Shown here piece after piece: positions 32,585 to 41,743 of a stretch of 64,000 bases of DNA (positions are counted from its first letter, which is position 1; every line of letters starts with the position of its first letter). The notes below the pieces were generated by a model. That model was given only the letters and a program-made list of their open reading frames with translations, searched no databases and had not been told where the DNA came from. A program made the position numbers and the translations under genes. The stretch is taken from NCBI GenBank assembly GCA_965284565.1, contig OZ260100.1, forward strand, positions 372,001-436,000. The letters run 5' to 3'. Source of the DNA: BRH-c54 sp965284565. GTDB taxonomy: Bacteria; Bacteroidota; Bacteroidia; Flavobacteriales_E; Vicingaceae.

Positions 32585-33598
32585 TTATGTTATAGGTAAG
32601 TCTTCATCTTCTGGTTTACTTTTATCTCTTATTTCAAGATTTATATCTTCTAAATCTTCTTCATTTTCTATTTTTTTATCTGCTTTTGCATGAGCAATAC
32701 TCGCATTTAGCTCATATCCAATCAACAAAACTAATGAATTAAAATAAATCCACAATAAAACTACAATTAATGTACCTATAGAACCATACACTTTATTATA
32801 ATTTGCAAAGTTATTTACGTAATAACCAAAACCAGCAGAAATCAATATTGCTAAGCCAGTAGCCAAGGTAGAACCTGCAGACATAAACCTAAATTTCCCT
32901 CCTTTAAGGTTTCCAAAATAATAGATTGAAGAAATTCCTGTAAAGAACAAAATAAGTAAGGTTAACATTTTAATTACAGCAAGTGAACCCAAAGAAATAT
33001 TAGCAGGAAGCCACTCTTCGGTTATCAAATAATTAATGATAACCCTATAGAAAATCATTAAAAAAATGGCTAAAACCATTAATACAGTAAGAATTCCTAA
33101 TATTAAAAAAGAAGTTAGTCGTTGTTTAACAAAGCCTATCCTTTTTTGTAGTGAGTGATAAGAATGGTTAAATTCTTCTATCATAGAATTAACACCATCA
33201 CTAGCAAAATATAATGCAAAAACAAATCCTAATGAAAGTAAGGTATCATGTCTCTTATGAACCAAATCATCCATAGTGCTTCTAGTCATTTCAAAAGCAT
33301 CATTTGGCAAAAAACCTTCTAAAAGGGTTAATAAGTTATTATAAAAATCATCAATAGGAATATAAGGTAATAGAGAAAGTAAAAATATTAATGCTGGAAA
33401 AATAGCTAAAAAAAACCTGAACGCTAATGCGGCAGCTCTTGTTGTTAAAGAGCTTTCTTGCATTCCTTTAAATAAAAAAGTTAACACCTCAAACAATGGT
33501 ATTCCATCAAAACCAGGCAATACTATTTTTTTTGACCAAGCAACAACTTGCCTAACCACTTTTAAATTGAGTATTTTTTTTACAATTTTTGATGCCAT
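32585..33598 (-). CDS. YihY/BrkB family inner-membrane protein
   Basis: The 337-residue protein has six hydrophobic segments and the YihY/RNase BN-like signature: LTTRAAALAFRFFLAIFPALIFLLSLLPYIP near 53-83, FASDGVNSMIEEFNHSY, and GSIGTLIVVLLWIYFNSLVLLIGYELNA near 275-300. It ends in an acidic tail (ENEEDLEDINLEIRDKSKPEDEDLPIT). Despite an old name (ribonuclease BN) the family is now regarded as membrane proteins of unknown transport role. It follows the rpsU terminator and precedes the chalcone isomerase-like gene. Confidence 0.9.
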   Translation of the reverse strand: MASKIVKKILNLKVVRQVVAWSKKIVLPGFDGIPLFEVLTFLFKGMQESSLTTRAAALAFRFFLAIFPALIFLLSLLPYIPIDDFYNNLLTLLEGFLPNDAFEMTRSTMDDLVHKRHDTLLSLGFVFALYFASDGVNSMIEEFNHSYHSLQKRIGFVKQRLTSFLILGILTVLMVLAIFLMIFYRVIINYLITEEWLPANISLGSLAVIKMLTLLILFFTGISSIYYFGNLKGGKFRFMSAGSTLATGLAILISAGFGYYVNNFANYNKVYGSIGTLIVVLLWIYFNSLVLLIGYELNASIAHAKADKKIENEEDLEDINLEIRDKSKPEDEDLPIT

Positions 33599-33613
33599 GG
33601 TGCTAACTAAAAT

Positions 33614-33645
33614 AAAAAAAGCCTATGTTTTTTCAAACGTAGGCT
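33614..33645 (-). terminator. Terminator of rpsU
   Basis: On the minus strand AGCCTACG and CATAGGCT (33645-33638 and 33627-33620) form a stem with one mismatch, followed by seven U residues (a-run 33614-33620). It sits 38 bp after the rpsU stop. Confidence 0.8.
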
Positions 33646-33683
33646 GTAAAAATATTTCTTAAAAAAGTAAAGAACAAATTTAT

Positions 33684-33875
33684 TTATTCTTCAGCTTTTC
33701 TTAATTTCTCAACATAGATAGCTTTAATTTTTTGAGCTCTGTTAACAACAGAAGGCTTATCGAATTGCTTTCTATTTCTCAATTCTTTGATAGTGCCAGT
33801 TCTTTCGTACTTTTTTTTGTACTTCTTTAAAGCTCTCTCGATGTTTTCACCATCTTTAATCGGTATAATTATCAT
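33684..33875 (-). CDS. rpsU: 30S ribosomal protein S21
   Basis: S21 is a small basic protein of the 30S platform near the anti-Shine-Dalgarno end of 16S rRNA. The 63-residue protein reads MIIIPIKDGENIERALKKYK and continues with KYERTGTIKELRNRKQFDKPS and a basic tail, all typical of Bacteroidota S21. It has a consensus promoter (33910-33939) and a terminator, so it is a single-gene unit. Confidence 0.96.
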   Translation of the reverse strand: MIIIPIKDGENIERALKKYKKKYERTGTIKELRNRKQFDKPSVVNRAQKIKAIYVEKLRKAEE

Positions 33876-33909
33876 TCCTATTGTGTTTTTAAAATTATTA
33901 AAAGGGCTG

Positions 33910-33939
33910 CAAATTTAAAGATAAAATTATAATCTGCAA
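33910..33939 (-). promoter_or_regulatory. rpsU promoter, full consensus
   Basis: On the minus strand TTG (33939-33937), 19 nt, then TAAATTTG (33917-33910) followed by CAGCC. This is among the best Bacteroidota promoters in the window. Transcription should start near 33905, giving a leader of about 30 nt. Confidence 0.7.
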
Positions 33940-33944
33940 GTTTT

Positions 33945-35084
33945 TTATTTTAATATTTCTCTCGATATAACTAATTTTTGAATTTCTGATGTTCCTTCTC
34001 CAATAGTACAAAGTTTAGCGTCTCTATAAAACTTCTCTGCTGGAAAATCTTTGGTATATCCATAACCTCCAAAAATCTGTACTGCATCTGTAGAAACTCT
34101 TACTGCTACTTCTGACGAATAATATTTAGCCATCGCGGAAACTTTTGTTACAGGTAATCCTTTATCTTTTAGATCTGCAGCTTCATAAATCAACAATTCT
34201 GAAGCTTCAATATCTGTTGCCATATCGGCTAATTTAAAAGCAATTGCCTGAAAATTAGAGATTGGTTGATTAAACTGTTCTCTTTCTTTGGAATAAGCTA
34301 ATGCGGCTTCGTAAGCTCCTTTGGCAATACCTAATCCTAATGATGCAATAGAAATTCTTCCTCCATCTAAAATCTTCATTGCCTGAATAAATCCTTCACC
34401 AACATTTCCAAGCACATTGTCTTTATGCACTCTACAATCTGCAAATATTAATTCAGCAGTTTCAGAAGCTCTCATTCCTAATTTATTTTCTTTTTTTCCT
34501 GACGAAAAACCTGGCGTTCCTTTTTCAATAACAAAAGCAGTCATCCCTTTTGAATCTCCTTTCTCACCAGTTCTTGCAATTACTACAGCAATATCTCCAG
34601 AAATAGCATGAGTAATAAAATTTTTAGCTCCATTTAACACCCAATAATTGCCATCTTGTTTAGCGGTAGTATTCATTCCTCCTGCATCAGAACCAGTATT
34701 ATGTTCTGTTAATCCCCAAGCTCCAATCCATTCGGCAGTTGTTAATTTAGGTAACCATCTTTTTCTTTGCTCCTCATTGGCAAACATGTAAATGTGGTTA
34801 GTGCAAAGAGAATTGTGTGCAGCAACAGAAAGTCCGATAGAACCACAAACTTTTGCAATCTCAGAAACAACCACTACATATTCATTATAGCTCATTCCCG
34901 AACCGCCATATTCTTGAGGTATCACAGCCCCCATCAAGCCTAACTCTCCTAATTTTTTAAATACCTCAACAGGAAATTCTTGTGACTCATCCCATTCCAT
35001 CATTTTTGGACGAATTTCTTTTTCTGCAAAGTCTCTAATCATATCAGCTATCATTCGCTGATTTTCTGTATATTCAAAATTCAT
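33945..35084 (-). CDS. Acyl-CoA dehydrogenase
   Basis: The FAD enzyme introduces a trans-2 double bond into acyl-CoA in beta-oxidation or branched-chain amino acid breakdown. The 379-residue protein has AWGLTEHNTGSDAGGMNTTA, NFITHAISGDIAVVIART, QFNQPISNFQAIAFKLADMA, QIFGGYGYTKDFPAEKFYRDAK and IGEGTSEIQKLVISREIL. The catalytic Glu expected before GTSEIQ is Glu in GEGTSE. It resembles short-chain/butyryl-CoA dehydrogenases most. apt lies 32 bp upstream on the same strand and may be co-transcribed. Confidence 0.93.
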   Translation of the reverse strand: MNFEYTENQRMIADMIRDFAEKEIRPKMMEWDESQEFPVEVFKKLGELGLMGAVIPQEYGGSGMSYNEYVVVVSEIAKVCGSIGLSVAAHNSLCTNHIYMFANEEQRKRWLPKLTTAEWIGAWGLTEHNTGSDAGGMNTTAKQDGNYWVLNGAKNFITHAISGDIAVVIARTGEKGDSKGMTAFVIEKGTPGFSSGKKENKLGMRASETAELIFADCRVHKDNVLGNVGEGFIQAMKILDGGRISIASLGLGIAKGAYEAALAYSKEREQFNQPISNFQAIAFKLADMATDIEASELLIYEAADLKDKGLPVTKVSAMAKYYSSEVAVRVSTDAVQIFGGYGYTKDFPAEKFYRDAKLCTIGEGTSEIQKLVISREILK

Positions 35085-35116
35085 ATTATATAATTTATAT
35101 ATTGTAAAGTTTTATT

Positions 35117-35644
35117 TTAAAATGAAATTAAATTAATAATATCATCAGTGTATGGCTTTAACTTATCCTCTCCTTTTAAAAATTTTAATTCTACTACAAA
35201 TGAAAAACCGGAAACATTAGCATGTTGCATTTGTATTAATTCTGCTGCTGCCGCTGCCGTTCCTCCTGTTGCCAATAAATCATCATGAATTAAAACATTC
35301 CAATCTTTTTTTACCACATCCTGATGCATTTCCATAGCAGCTGTTCCATACTCTAACTCATATTCGTAAGAAACCGTTTTATAGGGTAATTTACCTTTTT
35401 TTCTTATAGGAATAAATGGAATATTTAGTTTGTTAGCTAGTAAAATCCCAAAGAAAAAACCTCTACTTTCAATACCAACTATAGCATCTAAATTCATTTT
35501 TTCTGTTTGTTTTGCCAACTCATCTACAATTTCCGAACAAAGTTGTTGGTCTAAAAAAATGGGGGTAATGTCTTTAAATAAGATGCCTGGCTTAGGAAAA
35601 TCAGGCACTTCTCTTATGGCTTTATCTAGTTTTTCACGAATCAT
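35117..35644 (-). CDS. apt: Adenine phosphoribosyltransferase
   Basis: Apt makes AMP from adenine and PRPP for salvage. The 175-residue protein has the family start IREVPDFPKPGILFKDITPIF, the AIVGIESRGFFFG segment, KLPYKTVSYEYELEYGTAAMEMHQD and the PRPP loop VLIHDDLLATGGTAAAAAEL. The length is standard. It is followed by the acyl-CoA dehydrogenase gene 32 bp downstream. Confidence 0.96.
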   Translation of the reverse strand: MIREKLDKAIREVPDFPKPGILFKDITPIFLDQQLCSEIVDELAKQTEKMNLDAIVGIESRGFFFGILLANKLNIPFIPIRKKGKLPYKTVSYEYELEYGTAAMEMHQDVVKKDWNVLIHDDLLATGGTAAAAAELIQMQHANVSGFSFVVELKFLKGEDKLKPYTDDIINLISF

Positions 35645-35776
35645 TTTCGATTTTTTATCAGCTTACAATTTTAAGCACTTATTGTTTGGTAGGCAAGTGT
35701 CTTTCAAATTATTTTTTACTACAAACAGATAAAAATAAAAACGAAACTTTTCTATAGCTAAAAAAATATTTTTATT

Positions 35777-36226
35777 TTAAAACTTCTTAACTCTATCCAT
35801 TTCACGTTTGGTGTCTTTTGCTTTGAGAGACTCTCTTTTATCATGAAGTTTTTTACCTTTTGCTAAAGCAATTTCTAACTTAGCATATCCTTTATTATTG
35901 ATGAATAAGCTTACAGGAATAATAGTTAGACCAACATCTTTTTTCTTTTTTACTAATTTATCTAGTTCGCTGCGATTAAGTAATAATTTCCTTACCCTAC
36001 GTGGTTCGTGATTATTATAGGTTCCTTGCTCATATTCTGCAATAAAAACATTCTTAACAAACAATTCATCATTATTAAAAAAGCAATACCCATCTGCAAT
36101 ATTCGCCTTACCAGCTCTTATAGATTTTATTTCTGTACCAGAAAGCTGAATACCAGCAGTAAAAGTCTCTAAAAACTCGTACTCAAACTTAGCTTTTCTA
36201 TTCTTTATATTGATTTTATTGCTCAC
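35777..36226 (-). CDS. smpB: SsrA-binding protein SmpB
   Basis: SmpB binds tmRNA (SsrA) and brings it to stalled ribosomes for trans-translation. The 149-residue protein shows NRKAKFEYEFLETFTAGIQLSGTEIKSIRAGKANI, NHEPRRVRKLLLNRSEL, and the basic C-terminal tail KKLHDKRESLKAKDTKREMDR. The start is GTG (36226), just 4 nt after a TAATTTTG promoter box, so its mRNA is probably leaderless. The ssrA gene itself was not found in the window. Confidence 0.96.
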   Translation of the reverse strand: MSNKINIKNRKAKFEYEFLETFTAGIQLSGTEIKSIRAGKANIADGYCFFNNDELFVKNVFIAEYEQGTYNNHEPRRVRKLLLNRSELDKLVKKKKDVGLTIIPVSLFINNKGYAKLEIALAKGKKLHDKRESLKAKDTKREMDRVKKF

Positions 36227-36230
36227 GCTT

Positions 36231-36259
36231 CAAAATTAGACAAGTTATTTGTTTATCAA
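36231..36259 (-). promoter_or_regulatory. smpB promoter, full consensus, 4 nt before the start codon
   Basis: On the minus strand TTG (36259-36257), 18 nt, then TAATTTTG (36238-36231). Only AAGC separates the box from the GTG start, implying a transcript that begins at or next to the start codon. Confidence 0.65.
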
Positions 36260-36298
36260 TAATTATTAATCTCTAATTTCTAATCTCCAATTCATTAA

Positions 36299-37120
36299 TT
36301 AACCCAATCCCACATCCAAGGTCATCATCACAATAAAACCTAGAATAAAACCCATTGTAGCAATGTCAGTATATTTATCTCTTTGGGTTTCGGGTATCAC
36401 TTCTTCTACCACTACATAAATCATAGCCCCTGCAGCAAAAGCCAACGCATAAGGTAAAATTGGCTGAAAAGTAAAGACTGCCCAAGCACCTAACACAGCC
36501 GCAAATGGTTCTACTATTGCAGATAATTGTCCGTAATTAAAACTTTTCCAACGAGATAAACCTTGTCTTCTCAACGGCATAGAAACTGCTATTCCTTCCG
36601 GAAAATTTTGAATTCCAATACCTATTGCCAATGCAATTGCACCTCCAATAGTTGCTCCTTCTAACCCCATTGCAGCTCCTCCAAACAATACTCCTATTGC
36701 CAATCCTTCTGGGATATTATGTAGTGTAATTGCCAACACCAATAAAATAGAACGGTGCCACTCGGTTTTTACACCTTCTTTTTCACCTTCTTTAAAATTA
36801 ATATGTAAATGAGGTAATATTTTATCTAACCCAAATAAAAACATGGCCCCACCTAAAAACCCAACTGCAGCAGGAATTACCTGAACAAAGCCTTCTCCTT
36901 CGCTCATTTCAATAGCTGGATTTAACAAAGACCAAAAACTCGCAGCTACCATTACCCCTCCTGTAAATCCTAACATTCCATCAAAAAAAGCACGATTCAT
37001 GGTTTTAAATACAAACACAAAAGCTGCTCCTAAAGCAGTTAATCCCCAAGTAAATAAAGACGCATATAATGCTTGTTGTATAGGACTAATTGATTCAAAA
37101 AAAAGTTTTACTTCTTCCAT
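36299..37120 (-). CDS. ZIP family metal transporter
   Basis: The 273-residue inner-membrane protein has about eight helices and the ZIP signature in helices 4 and 5: HNIPEGLAIGVLFGGA and IGIQNFPEGIAVSMPLRRQGLS, where the His/Asn/Pro-Glu residues bind metal. A His-containing loop (HLHINFKEGEKEG) precedes it. ZIP proteins bring Zn2+, Fe2+ or Mn2+ into the cytosol. It lies 48 bp after the DtxR-type regulator gene on the same strand, so the regulator probably controls its own operon including this transporter. Confidence 0.93.
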   Translation of the reverse strand: MEEVKLFFESISPIQQALYASLFTWGLTALGAAFVFVFKTMNRAFFDGMLGFTGGVMVAASFWSLLNPAIEMSEGEGFVQVIPAAVGFLGGAMFLFGLDKILPHLHINFKEGEKEGVKTEWHRSILLVLAITLHNIPEGLAIGVLFGGAAMGLEGATIGGAIALAIGIGIQNFPEGIAVSMPLRRQGLSRWKSFNYGQLSAIVEPFAAVLGAWAVFTFQPILPYALAFAAGAMIYVVVEEVIPETQRDKYTDIATMGFILGFIVMMTLDVGLG

Positions 37121-37168
37121 AGTTTTAAATATTCAAGGTTTGATGTTTATAAATGTCGTCTCTAAATT

Positions 37169-37825
37169 CTAAATTTTCTTAACTATTAAATTTTTACTTG
37201 CCTGATTAGAAATAATCGTTTGCTTTTTATTAACTAAAACACTCATAGTAGCATCAAATTCTACAATATCTTTTACTTCAACTTCTGTTCCCAATACTAG
37301 TTGTAATTGCTCTAGATAATTTAAATAACTTTTAGAATGTTCTTTAACACCCACAATCACCGCTTTTTCTCCCATAGATAAATCTGAAAGTGTAATATCT
37401 TTATGCTGAACTATATTTCCATCCTTATCAGGAATAGGGTCTCCATGAGGGTCGAACTTAGGAAATTCTAAAAACTCATCTAATCTTTCTGTAAGCTTAT
37501 GCGTATTGATATGCTCTAATTCCTCAGCTAAATCGTGCACCTCGTCCCATTTAAAATTTAATTTTTCTACCAAAAAAACCTCCCACAACCTATGATTTCT
37601 AATAATAGAAACTGCTATATCTCTACCCTTCTTTGTTAAATTAACTCCTTGATATTTTTGGTAGCTAACGAGCTTTTTATCTGCTAATTTTTTAATCATA
37701 TCGGTTACAGAAGAAGGCTTTGTTGCTAACATATCCGCAATAGCATTAGTAGAAACTCCCTGAACCCCATTTAAACTCAATTTATAAATGGCTTTCAAAT
37801 AATTTTCTTCAGTAAACGAATTCAT
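37169..37825 (-). CDS. DtxR/MntR family metal-dependent repressor
   Basis: The 218-residue protein has an N-terminal winged helix-turn-helix (SFTEENYLKAIYKLSLNGVQGVSTNAIADMLATKPSSVTDMIKKLADKKLV), a dimerisation and metal-binding part (HRLWEVFLVEKLNFKWDEVHDLAEELEHI, DPHGDPIPD), and a C-terminal FeoA/SH3-like domain (LSMGEKAVIVGVKEHSK...). Such repressors bind DNA when loaded with Fe2+ or Mn2+. It is divergent from a TonB receptor gene; the 109 bp between them hold two symmetrical promoters and a DtxR-like palindrome. The ZIP gene follows. Mn2+ or Fe2+ specificity cannot be told. Confidence 0.93.
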   Translation of the reverse strand: MNSFTEENYLKAIYKLSLNGVQGVSTNAIADMLATKPSSVTDMIKKLADKKLVSYQKYQGVNLTKKGRDIAVSIIRNHRLWEVFLVEKLNFKWDEVHDLAEELEHINTHKLTERLDEFLEFPKFDPHGDPIPDKDGNIVQHKDITLSDLSMGEKAVIVGVKEHSKSYLNYLEQLQLVLGTEVEVKDIVEFDATMSVLVNKKQTIISNQASKNLIVKKI

Positions 37826-37836
37826 TTCTTGCTTTT

Positions 37837-37920
37837 TTTTACAAATGTATAAAAGATTTATTACATATATAAAATTATATTTTTAGACTAATCTAAATTT
37901 TATTTTATACATTTGTAAAA
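37837..37920. promoter_or_regulatory. Symmetrical divergent promoters, 18-bp perfect inverted repeat
   Basis: TTTTACAAATGTATAAAA (37837-37854) and its exact reverse complement (37903-37920) each contain a TACATTTG -7 box pointing outward: 37849-37842 for the repressor gene and 37908-37915 for the receptor gene. The leaders would be about 16 and 19 nt. Identical boxes in mirror positions suggest balanced, jointly controlled divergent transcription. Confidence 0.65.
37882..37897. promoter_or_regulatory. Candidate DtxR/MntR operator palindrome
   Basis: TTTAGACTAATCTAAA is a palindrome with 6-bp arms (TTTAGA/TCTAAA) around CTAA, resembling the DtxR-family box core (TTAGG-CTAGC-CTAA type). It overlaps the -33 position of the receptor promoter, where a bound repressor would block RNA polymerase. 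Confidence 0.55.
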
Positions 37921-37934
37921 TAATTATTTATATA

Positions 37935-40202
37935 ATGATAAACTTTTTACCTAATATCTTATTCCTTATTTATTGTTTTCCTTTAGCTATTTATAGTCAA
38001 GTAGGAGCAATAGAAGGAATTATTAGTAGTAATAGCGATGCTGTAGCTTTTGCCAATGTTGGTTTGTCTGGCACAAAACTAGGCACTGCTGCAGATGTTA
38101 ATGGAAAATTTAAACTCAACAACATCCCTGTTGGTACTTATACTGTTCAAGTTTCAGCGGTTGGTTACAAACATTATAAAAAAACCATTACTATTGAAAG
38201 CGGAAAAACCATTACATTAAACATCACAATAGAAGAAACAGCCACACAAATAGAAGAGTTTGTGGTTACGGGTACCTTACGTGAAGTTTCTATAAAAGAA
38301 TCGGCTGTACCTATAAAAGTTTATAAACCAACCTATTTTCTTAAAAACCCTACTCCTGTTTTATTTGAAGCTTTACAAATTGTTAATGGTGTTCGTCCGC
38401 AAATAAATTGCAGTGTTTGTAATACAGGTGATATTCACATTAACGGTATGGAAGGCCCTTACACTATGGTTACTATTGATGGAATGCCTATTGTTGGAGG
38501 ATTATCAACGGTTTATGGGCTGAATGGAATTCCAAACAGTATGATTGCCCAAACAGAAGTGGTAAAAGGTCCTGCTTCTACTTTATTTGGTTCCGAAGCT
38601 GTTGGTGGATTGATCAACGTAATTACACTCGACCCAAAAGATAGTCCGAAATTAGCTGTTGATGTTTTTGGCACAACTTGGGGGGAAATAAACACAGATA
38701 TAGGCATGGGCTTCAAACTCAGTGAAAAAGTGACCTCTATGCTTGGTATTAATTATTTTAACTACTCTAACCCCATTGATAATAACGGAGATAATTTTAC
38801 TGATTTAACGCTACAAGATCGAATTTCTATATTTAATAAATGGGATATTAAGCGTAAAGAAAACCGAGAATTATCTGTGGCTATGCGTTATGTTTATGAA
38901 GACCGTTGGGGAGGTGAAATGCAATGGACTCCTGAATTTAGAGGCGGAGATAGTATTTATGGTGAATCTATTTATACCAGTCGTTACGAAATTATTGGAA
39001 AATACCAGCTTCCATTTAAAGAAAGGGTAATGAGTAGTTTTTCATTTTCCGACCATCAACAAAACTCTGTTTATGGAGATGTACCTTATATTGCTCATCA
39101 AAAAATTGCTTTTGGTCAATTATTTTGGGATAAAAAAATTGGCAAACACGACTGGCTTATAGGAACTGCTTTAAGATATAATTTTTATGATGATAATACT
39201 GCTGCAACTCAAACAGCTGACACCATAAATCCTAAAAACAAACCTGACAATGCTTTTCTACCGGGAATTTTTGTTCAACATAGTTATAAAATAAACACAA
39301 AACACAAAACATTAGTAGGATTGCGTTACGATTATGATTCCCGACATGGAAATATTTTTACACCACGTTTTAACTATAAATGGACACCTGATGAAAGCAA
39401 CACCATCCGATTAAGTTTAGGAACAGGGTACAGAGTAGTAAATTTATTTACCGAAGACCACGCTGCAACAACAGGAGCTAGAGAGGTAGTAATTAAAGGT
39501 TCGTTAGCCCCCGAAACTTCTTACAATGCCAACCTCAACTATCAAAAAATGATTACTACCAAATTTGGCTTTATCAATTTTGATGTTAGTGGGTTTTACA
39601 CTTACTTCAACAATAAAATCATCCCCGACTATGAAACTAATTCCCAACAAATTATTTATGAAAACCTAAATGGTTATGCAGTTTCAAGGGGTATAAGTTT
39701 TGATATGGACATTAATTTTTCAACTCCTCTAAATATAAAATTAGGTGGAACTTTTATGGAAGTGTTTGAAGTCAGTGAAAATGAATTAGGGAATTTAGAA
39801 AAGCAACCGCAACTACTAACCGAAAACATTTCTGGTACTTTTGGTGTGAGTTATGAATTTACAAAACAAAAAGTTAAAATTGATTACACAGGAAATTTAT
39901 ACGGTCCAATGAAATTACCTTTGGTAGAGAATGATTTTCGTCCTGAATATTCTGATTGGTACAGCATACAAAACATACAAATTACCAAAGGTTTTAAAAA
40001 GGGTTGGGAAATTTATGGTGGAGTTAAGAACTTACTCAATTTCACTCCTCCTGCTAACTCTATTTTAAGAGCTAACGATCCTTTTGATAAAAATGTAAAT
40101 GCTGCCGATAATCCTAATGGTTATACTTTTGATCCTACTTATGTTTATACTACTTTTCAAGGAATACGAGGCTTTTTCGGAATACGATATGTAATGAAGT
40201 AG
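37935..40202 (+). CDS. TonB-dependent receptor, probably for a metal complex
   Basis: The 755-residue outer-membrane protein has a signal peptide (INFLPNILFLIYCFPLAIYSQ), a carboxypeptidase-like regulatory domain (GAIEGIISSNSDAVAFANVGLSGTKLGTAADVNGKF), a plug (VVTGTLREVSI, INGMEGPYTMVTIDGMPIVGG, VVKGPASTLFGSEAVGGLINVIT), and a 22-strand-type barrel ending in GFFGIRYVMK. A CSVC motif in the plug (QINCSVCNTGDIHI) is unusual and might touch a metal. Its promoter carries a DtxR-like operator and the neighbour is a metal repressor with a ZIP transporter, so an iron, manganese or zinc chelate is a likely substrate; this is inference. Confidence 0.93.
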   Translation: MINFLPNILFLIYCFPLAIYSQVGAIEGIISSNSDAVAFANVGLSGTKLGTAADVNGKFKLNNIPVGTYTVQVSAVGYKHYKKTITIESGKTITLNITIEETATQIEEFVVTGTLREVSIKESAVPIKVYKPTYFLKNPTPVLFEALQIVNGVRPQINCSVCNTGDIHINGMEGPYTMVTIDGMPIVGGLSTVYGLNGIPNSMIAQTEVVKGPASTLFGSEAVGGLINVITLDPKDSPKLAVDVFGTTWGEINTDIGMGFKLSEKVTSMLGINYFNYSNPIDNNGDNFTDLTLQDRISIFNKWDIKRKENRELSVAMRYVYEDRWGGEMQWTPEFRGGDSIYGESIYTSRYEIIGKYQLPFKERVMSSFSFSDHQQNSVYGDVPYIAHQKIAFGQLFWDKKIGKHDWLIGTALRYNFYDDNTAATQTADTINPKNKPDNAFLPGIFVQHSYKINTKHKTLVGLRYDYDSRHGNIFTPRFNYKWTPDESNTIRLSLGTGYRVVNLFTEDHAATTGAREVVIKGSLAPETSYNANLNYQKMITTKFGFINFDVSGFYTYFNNKIIPDYETNSQQIIYENLNGYAVSRGISFDMDINFSTPLNIKLGGTFMEVFEVSENELGNLEKQPQLLTENISGTFGVSYEFTKQKVKIDYTGNLYGPMKLPLVENDFRPEYSDWYSIQNIQITKGFKKGWEIYGGVKNLLNFTPPANSILRANDPFDKNVNAADNPNGYTFDPTYVYTTFQGIRGFFGIRYVMK

Positions 40203-40236
40203 CAACTGGTTTAAGATTTGATATTGCTTATATAAA

Positions 40237-41613
40237 CTAATTAACCACCAATTTTTTAGCGAATTTATAGTTATCATTTATGAGTTCTACATAGTAAATC
40301 CCCATTGATAAATGGCTTACATTTATTTCGGTGTTAGTAGAAATAACTTTTTGCACCAACAAGGCTTTTCCTAATAAGTCTTTAATATTTATCACTCCAT
40401 TGGTTGGTAATTCTTCTAGTTGCACAGTTACCAAATTATTAGCTGGGTTGGGATAAATAATAAAACCATGTCGGTTGTATTGAACAGGAACAATATGCGA
40501 ATAGCTACTTTTTCCATTAAAATCAGTTTGTTTTAAACGATAATAAGCAATTCCGTTAAATGGATGATAGTCAACAGCCTGATAATATCGAATATCCGAT
40601 GAATTACCCGCTCCAACTTGTTGATGAATTTCTTCCCAATCGGTAGCATTTGTACTTCTTTCTATAGTAAAATATTCATTATTTATTTCTGAGGAAGTTT
40701 CCCATGATAAATTAACTTCATCATTATTTAGCTTAGCATCAAAATCAATTAACGTAATGGGTAAAAGTTCTATCGATGTTTGATTATAAGCTACAAAGGC
40801 TACATCGGTATTTGGAGTTAATTGATGCTGAAATTGAGTTACAGCAGTGTAATTTCCTGTTGTTATTCCTAAATCGGCAAAATCGAATGCTAACAATCTT
40901 AAATTTCTTGTAGATGCTGTAGATGCACCACAAGCTAATCCTGGAGTATTATAAAATTTCCAAGTTGGCTGAGCAACTGTTGAAACAGTATTAAAATTTA
41001 CAGCAACTTGGCTACCAACAATATTATTTGCAGCATCTAAAAATCGGAATTGATCAAGTAAAGAGCCATTTACATCTCCTGCCTGTGTTATAATAATATC
41101 AGGCACTCCATCACCAATAGAGGCAGGGTTAATTCCTGCTACAGTATATTTAATATTTCCACCAATGTTAAATATTGCTGTTGATAAGTCTAGCCCATTT
41201 ATACCATCTGTTAAATAAGCGGAAACATTATTTCCACTTGGTGGAACAACAGGCGGAGCACAACCGTTACCTCCACCAAACCCACCAAATTGCCTTCCAA
41301 TTCCTATTAGTGCACTAGGATTATTGCTATTAACTGTTGCTGGCATCGCTTGAAATAACTGAGCTGAAAATGTTACTGCATTACTTGTTAGGGTTGCATC
41401 ATTTACTCCTGTAGACCAAACTATTCCTCCACTTTCAAATGCCAATAAGTGATGAGTAGCAACGTCTGCCACTTGTGGACTAGCAGTACTACTGGTAAAA
41501 AAACCATTGTGATCGGTATAAATACGAGTTACATTCGCTTGCGAAAAACATACTGAATAACTAACTATGGTTAGCTGAATGACAAATACATACTTTAATG
41601 AAAACATTTTCAT
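40237..41613 (-). CDS. Secreted protein with T9SS type A sorting domain
   Basis: The 458-residue protein has a signal peptide (FVIQLTIVSYSVCFSQ), a long N-terminal beta-rich region with a glycine-rich loop (GRQFGGFGGGNGCAPPVVPP), a module starting ITLIDFDAKLNNDEVNLSWETSSEINNEYFTIERS (common before T9SS tails), and the sorting domain FIIYPNPANNLVTVQ...MGIYYVELINDNYKFAKKLVVN. It is probably surface-exposed or released. It is convergent with the TonB receptor gene (34 bp). No enzymatic motif is visible. Confidence 0.9.
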   Translation of the reverse strand: MKMFSLKYVFVIQLTIVSYSVCFSQANVTRIYTDHNGFFTSSTASPQVADVATHHLLAFESGGIVWSTGVNDATLTSNAVTFSAQLFQAMPATVNSNNPSALIGIGRQFGGFGGGNGCAPPVVPPSGNNVSAYLTDGINGLDLSTAIFNIGGNIKYTVAGINPASIGDGVPDIIITQAGDVNGSLLDQFRFLDAANNIVGSQVAVNFNTVSTVAQPTWKFYNTPGLACGASTASTRNLRLLAFDFADLGITTGNYTAVTQFQHQLTPNTDVAFVAYNQTSIELLPITLIDFDAKLNNDEVNLSWETSSEINNEYFTIERSTNATDWEEIHQQVGAGNSSDIRYYQAVDYHPFNGIAYYRLKQTDFNGKSSYSHIVPVQYNRHGFIIYPNPANNLVTVQLEELPTNGVINIKDLLGKALLVQKVISTNTEINVSHLSMGIYYVELINDNYKFAKKLVVN

Positions 41614-41743
41614 TCCCTGTTAGTTTACCAAAAATTGTAACAAAAATAATGTTTTGCTATATTCATGATTGCTTAAATTTTTAAAAAATGGATTATAATT
41701 TACCTTTTAAAAGATCAAAAAGTTACAAAAAACAATATTAATT

